Origin: Spirochaetaceae bacterium
Lineage (GTDB): Bacteria > Spirochaetota > Spirochaetia > Treponematales > Breznakiellaceae
Length of the DNA stretch: 5,241 bases
NCBI GenBank assembly: GCA_031269165.1
Contig: JAISZQ010000382.1
Span: 1 to 5,241 of the forward strand
Direction: 5' to 3'
Part shown: positions 4,989 through 5,241 of the stretch, in pieces
Layout of the letters: each line of letters begins with the position of its first letter
Numbering within the stretch: position 1 is the first letter of the stretch
Position numbers and translations under genes: made by a program
Notes under the pieces: generated by a model
Database searches by the model: none
What the model was told of the DNA's origin: nothing
Seen by the model: only the letters and a program-made list of their open reading frames with translations

Positions 4989-5241
4989 GTGTTGTTTCCT
5001 TTTCCGGTTCCGGTTTGTTTTTTTGCGCGCCGGATAACGAGACGCTCAATGGCCGGAATAAACCAGAGGGTGAGAATAGTGGAGGACACGATGCCGCCGA
5101 TGGTGATGATGCCCATAGGCTGCCGCATTTCCGCTAAGGACGCGCCTATGCCTAAGGCCATGGGTATCATGCCCAGAATGATGGCGATGTTGCTCATCAG
5201 GATGGCTTTGAGTTTCGCGGGGCAGGCTTTGAGCAGGGCTT
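4985..5241 (-). CDS. RND efflux permease, C-terminal end (partial)
   Basis: The frame enters at 5241 and stops at TGA (4985-4987), showing the last 84 residues of a protein that is normally about 1,000 long. It reads ALLKACPAKLKAIL, then a hydrophobic helix (MSNIAIILGMIPMALGIG), then EMRQPMGI and a second helix (IITIGGIVSSTILTLWFIPA), then a short basic tail ending KKQTGTGKGNNT. This is the typical end of an AcrB/HAE1-type RND transporter, with its last two membrane helices; the RP-x-GI and P-A/V motifs at the membrane faces fit. An internal ATG at 5197 is not the start. The RND protein would use the proton gradient to drive export from the periplasm or inner membrane through the TolC-family channel encoded next. 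A membrane-fusion partner is expected outside the window. Drug-type substrates are more likely than metals, but the part that would decide is missing. Confidence 0.93.
   Translation of the reverse strand, partial: ALLKACPAKLKAILMSNIAIILGMIPMALGIGASLAEMRQPMGIITIGGIVSSTILTLWFIPAIERLVIRRAKKQTGTGKGNNT

Noticed and set aside
1..5241. CRISPR array, tRNA or rRNA genes
   Set aside because: I found no regularly spaced direct repeats, no tRNA cloverleaf and no rRNA sequence; the repeats here are inverted and irregularly spaced.

Overview
The window is GC-rich bacterial chromosome. It holds a methionine-type ABC importer operon on the + strand and the end of a multidrug-efflux operon on the - strand. 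The two converge on a 791-base spacer built largely from palindromes. The source looks like a Gram-negative (diderm) bacterium, because a TolC-type outer-membrane channel follows an RND pump. My best guess is a spirochaete of the high-GC Treponema lineage. That guess rests on general resemblance of the genes and on the dense palindromic spacer repeats; no taxonomic marker is present.

Layout. Bases 1-198 look like the 3' end of an unidentified gene. Bases 199-376 show no gene. A good sigma-70-type promoter (377-405) precedes metN (433-1155, GTG start). metN overlaps metI (1145-1810) by 11 bases. A 263-base spacer of stacked hairpins follows, then metQ (2074-2877) with a very strong Shine-Dalgarno. 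A composite hairpin and terminator lie just after metQ. On the - strand, a truncated RND permease gene (entering at 5241, stop at 4985) overlaps a TolC-family gene (3669-4988) by ATGA. Between metQ and the TolC gene lie a small CxxC...CxxC zinc-ribbon frame broken by an in-frame amber codon (3101-3268, - strand) and a 290-base palindromic element (3276-3565) with perfect 12-base inverted ends.

How the genes work together. MetQ should capture methionine or a related ligand in the periplasm, MetI form the membrane channel, and MetN hydrolyse ATP. MetN is only 240 residues and has no room for the C-terminal NIL/ACT-like domain that lets methionine inhibit many MetNI transporters. MetQ has no lipobox cysteine and should be a free periplasmic protein. 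The RND pump and TolC protein would form part of a tripartite exporter; the membrane-fusion subunit is not in the window and probably lies further upstream on the - strand.

The least ordinary part is non-coding. The metI-metQ spacer carries the same short words, in the same order, as the - strand of the 290-base element. This suggests two diverged copies of one modular palindromic repeat family. One copy sits inside the importer operon ahead of metQ. The other abuts the start codon of the broken zinc-ribbon gene.
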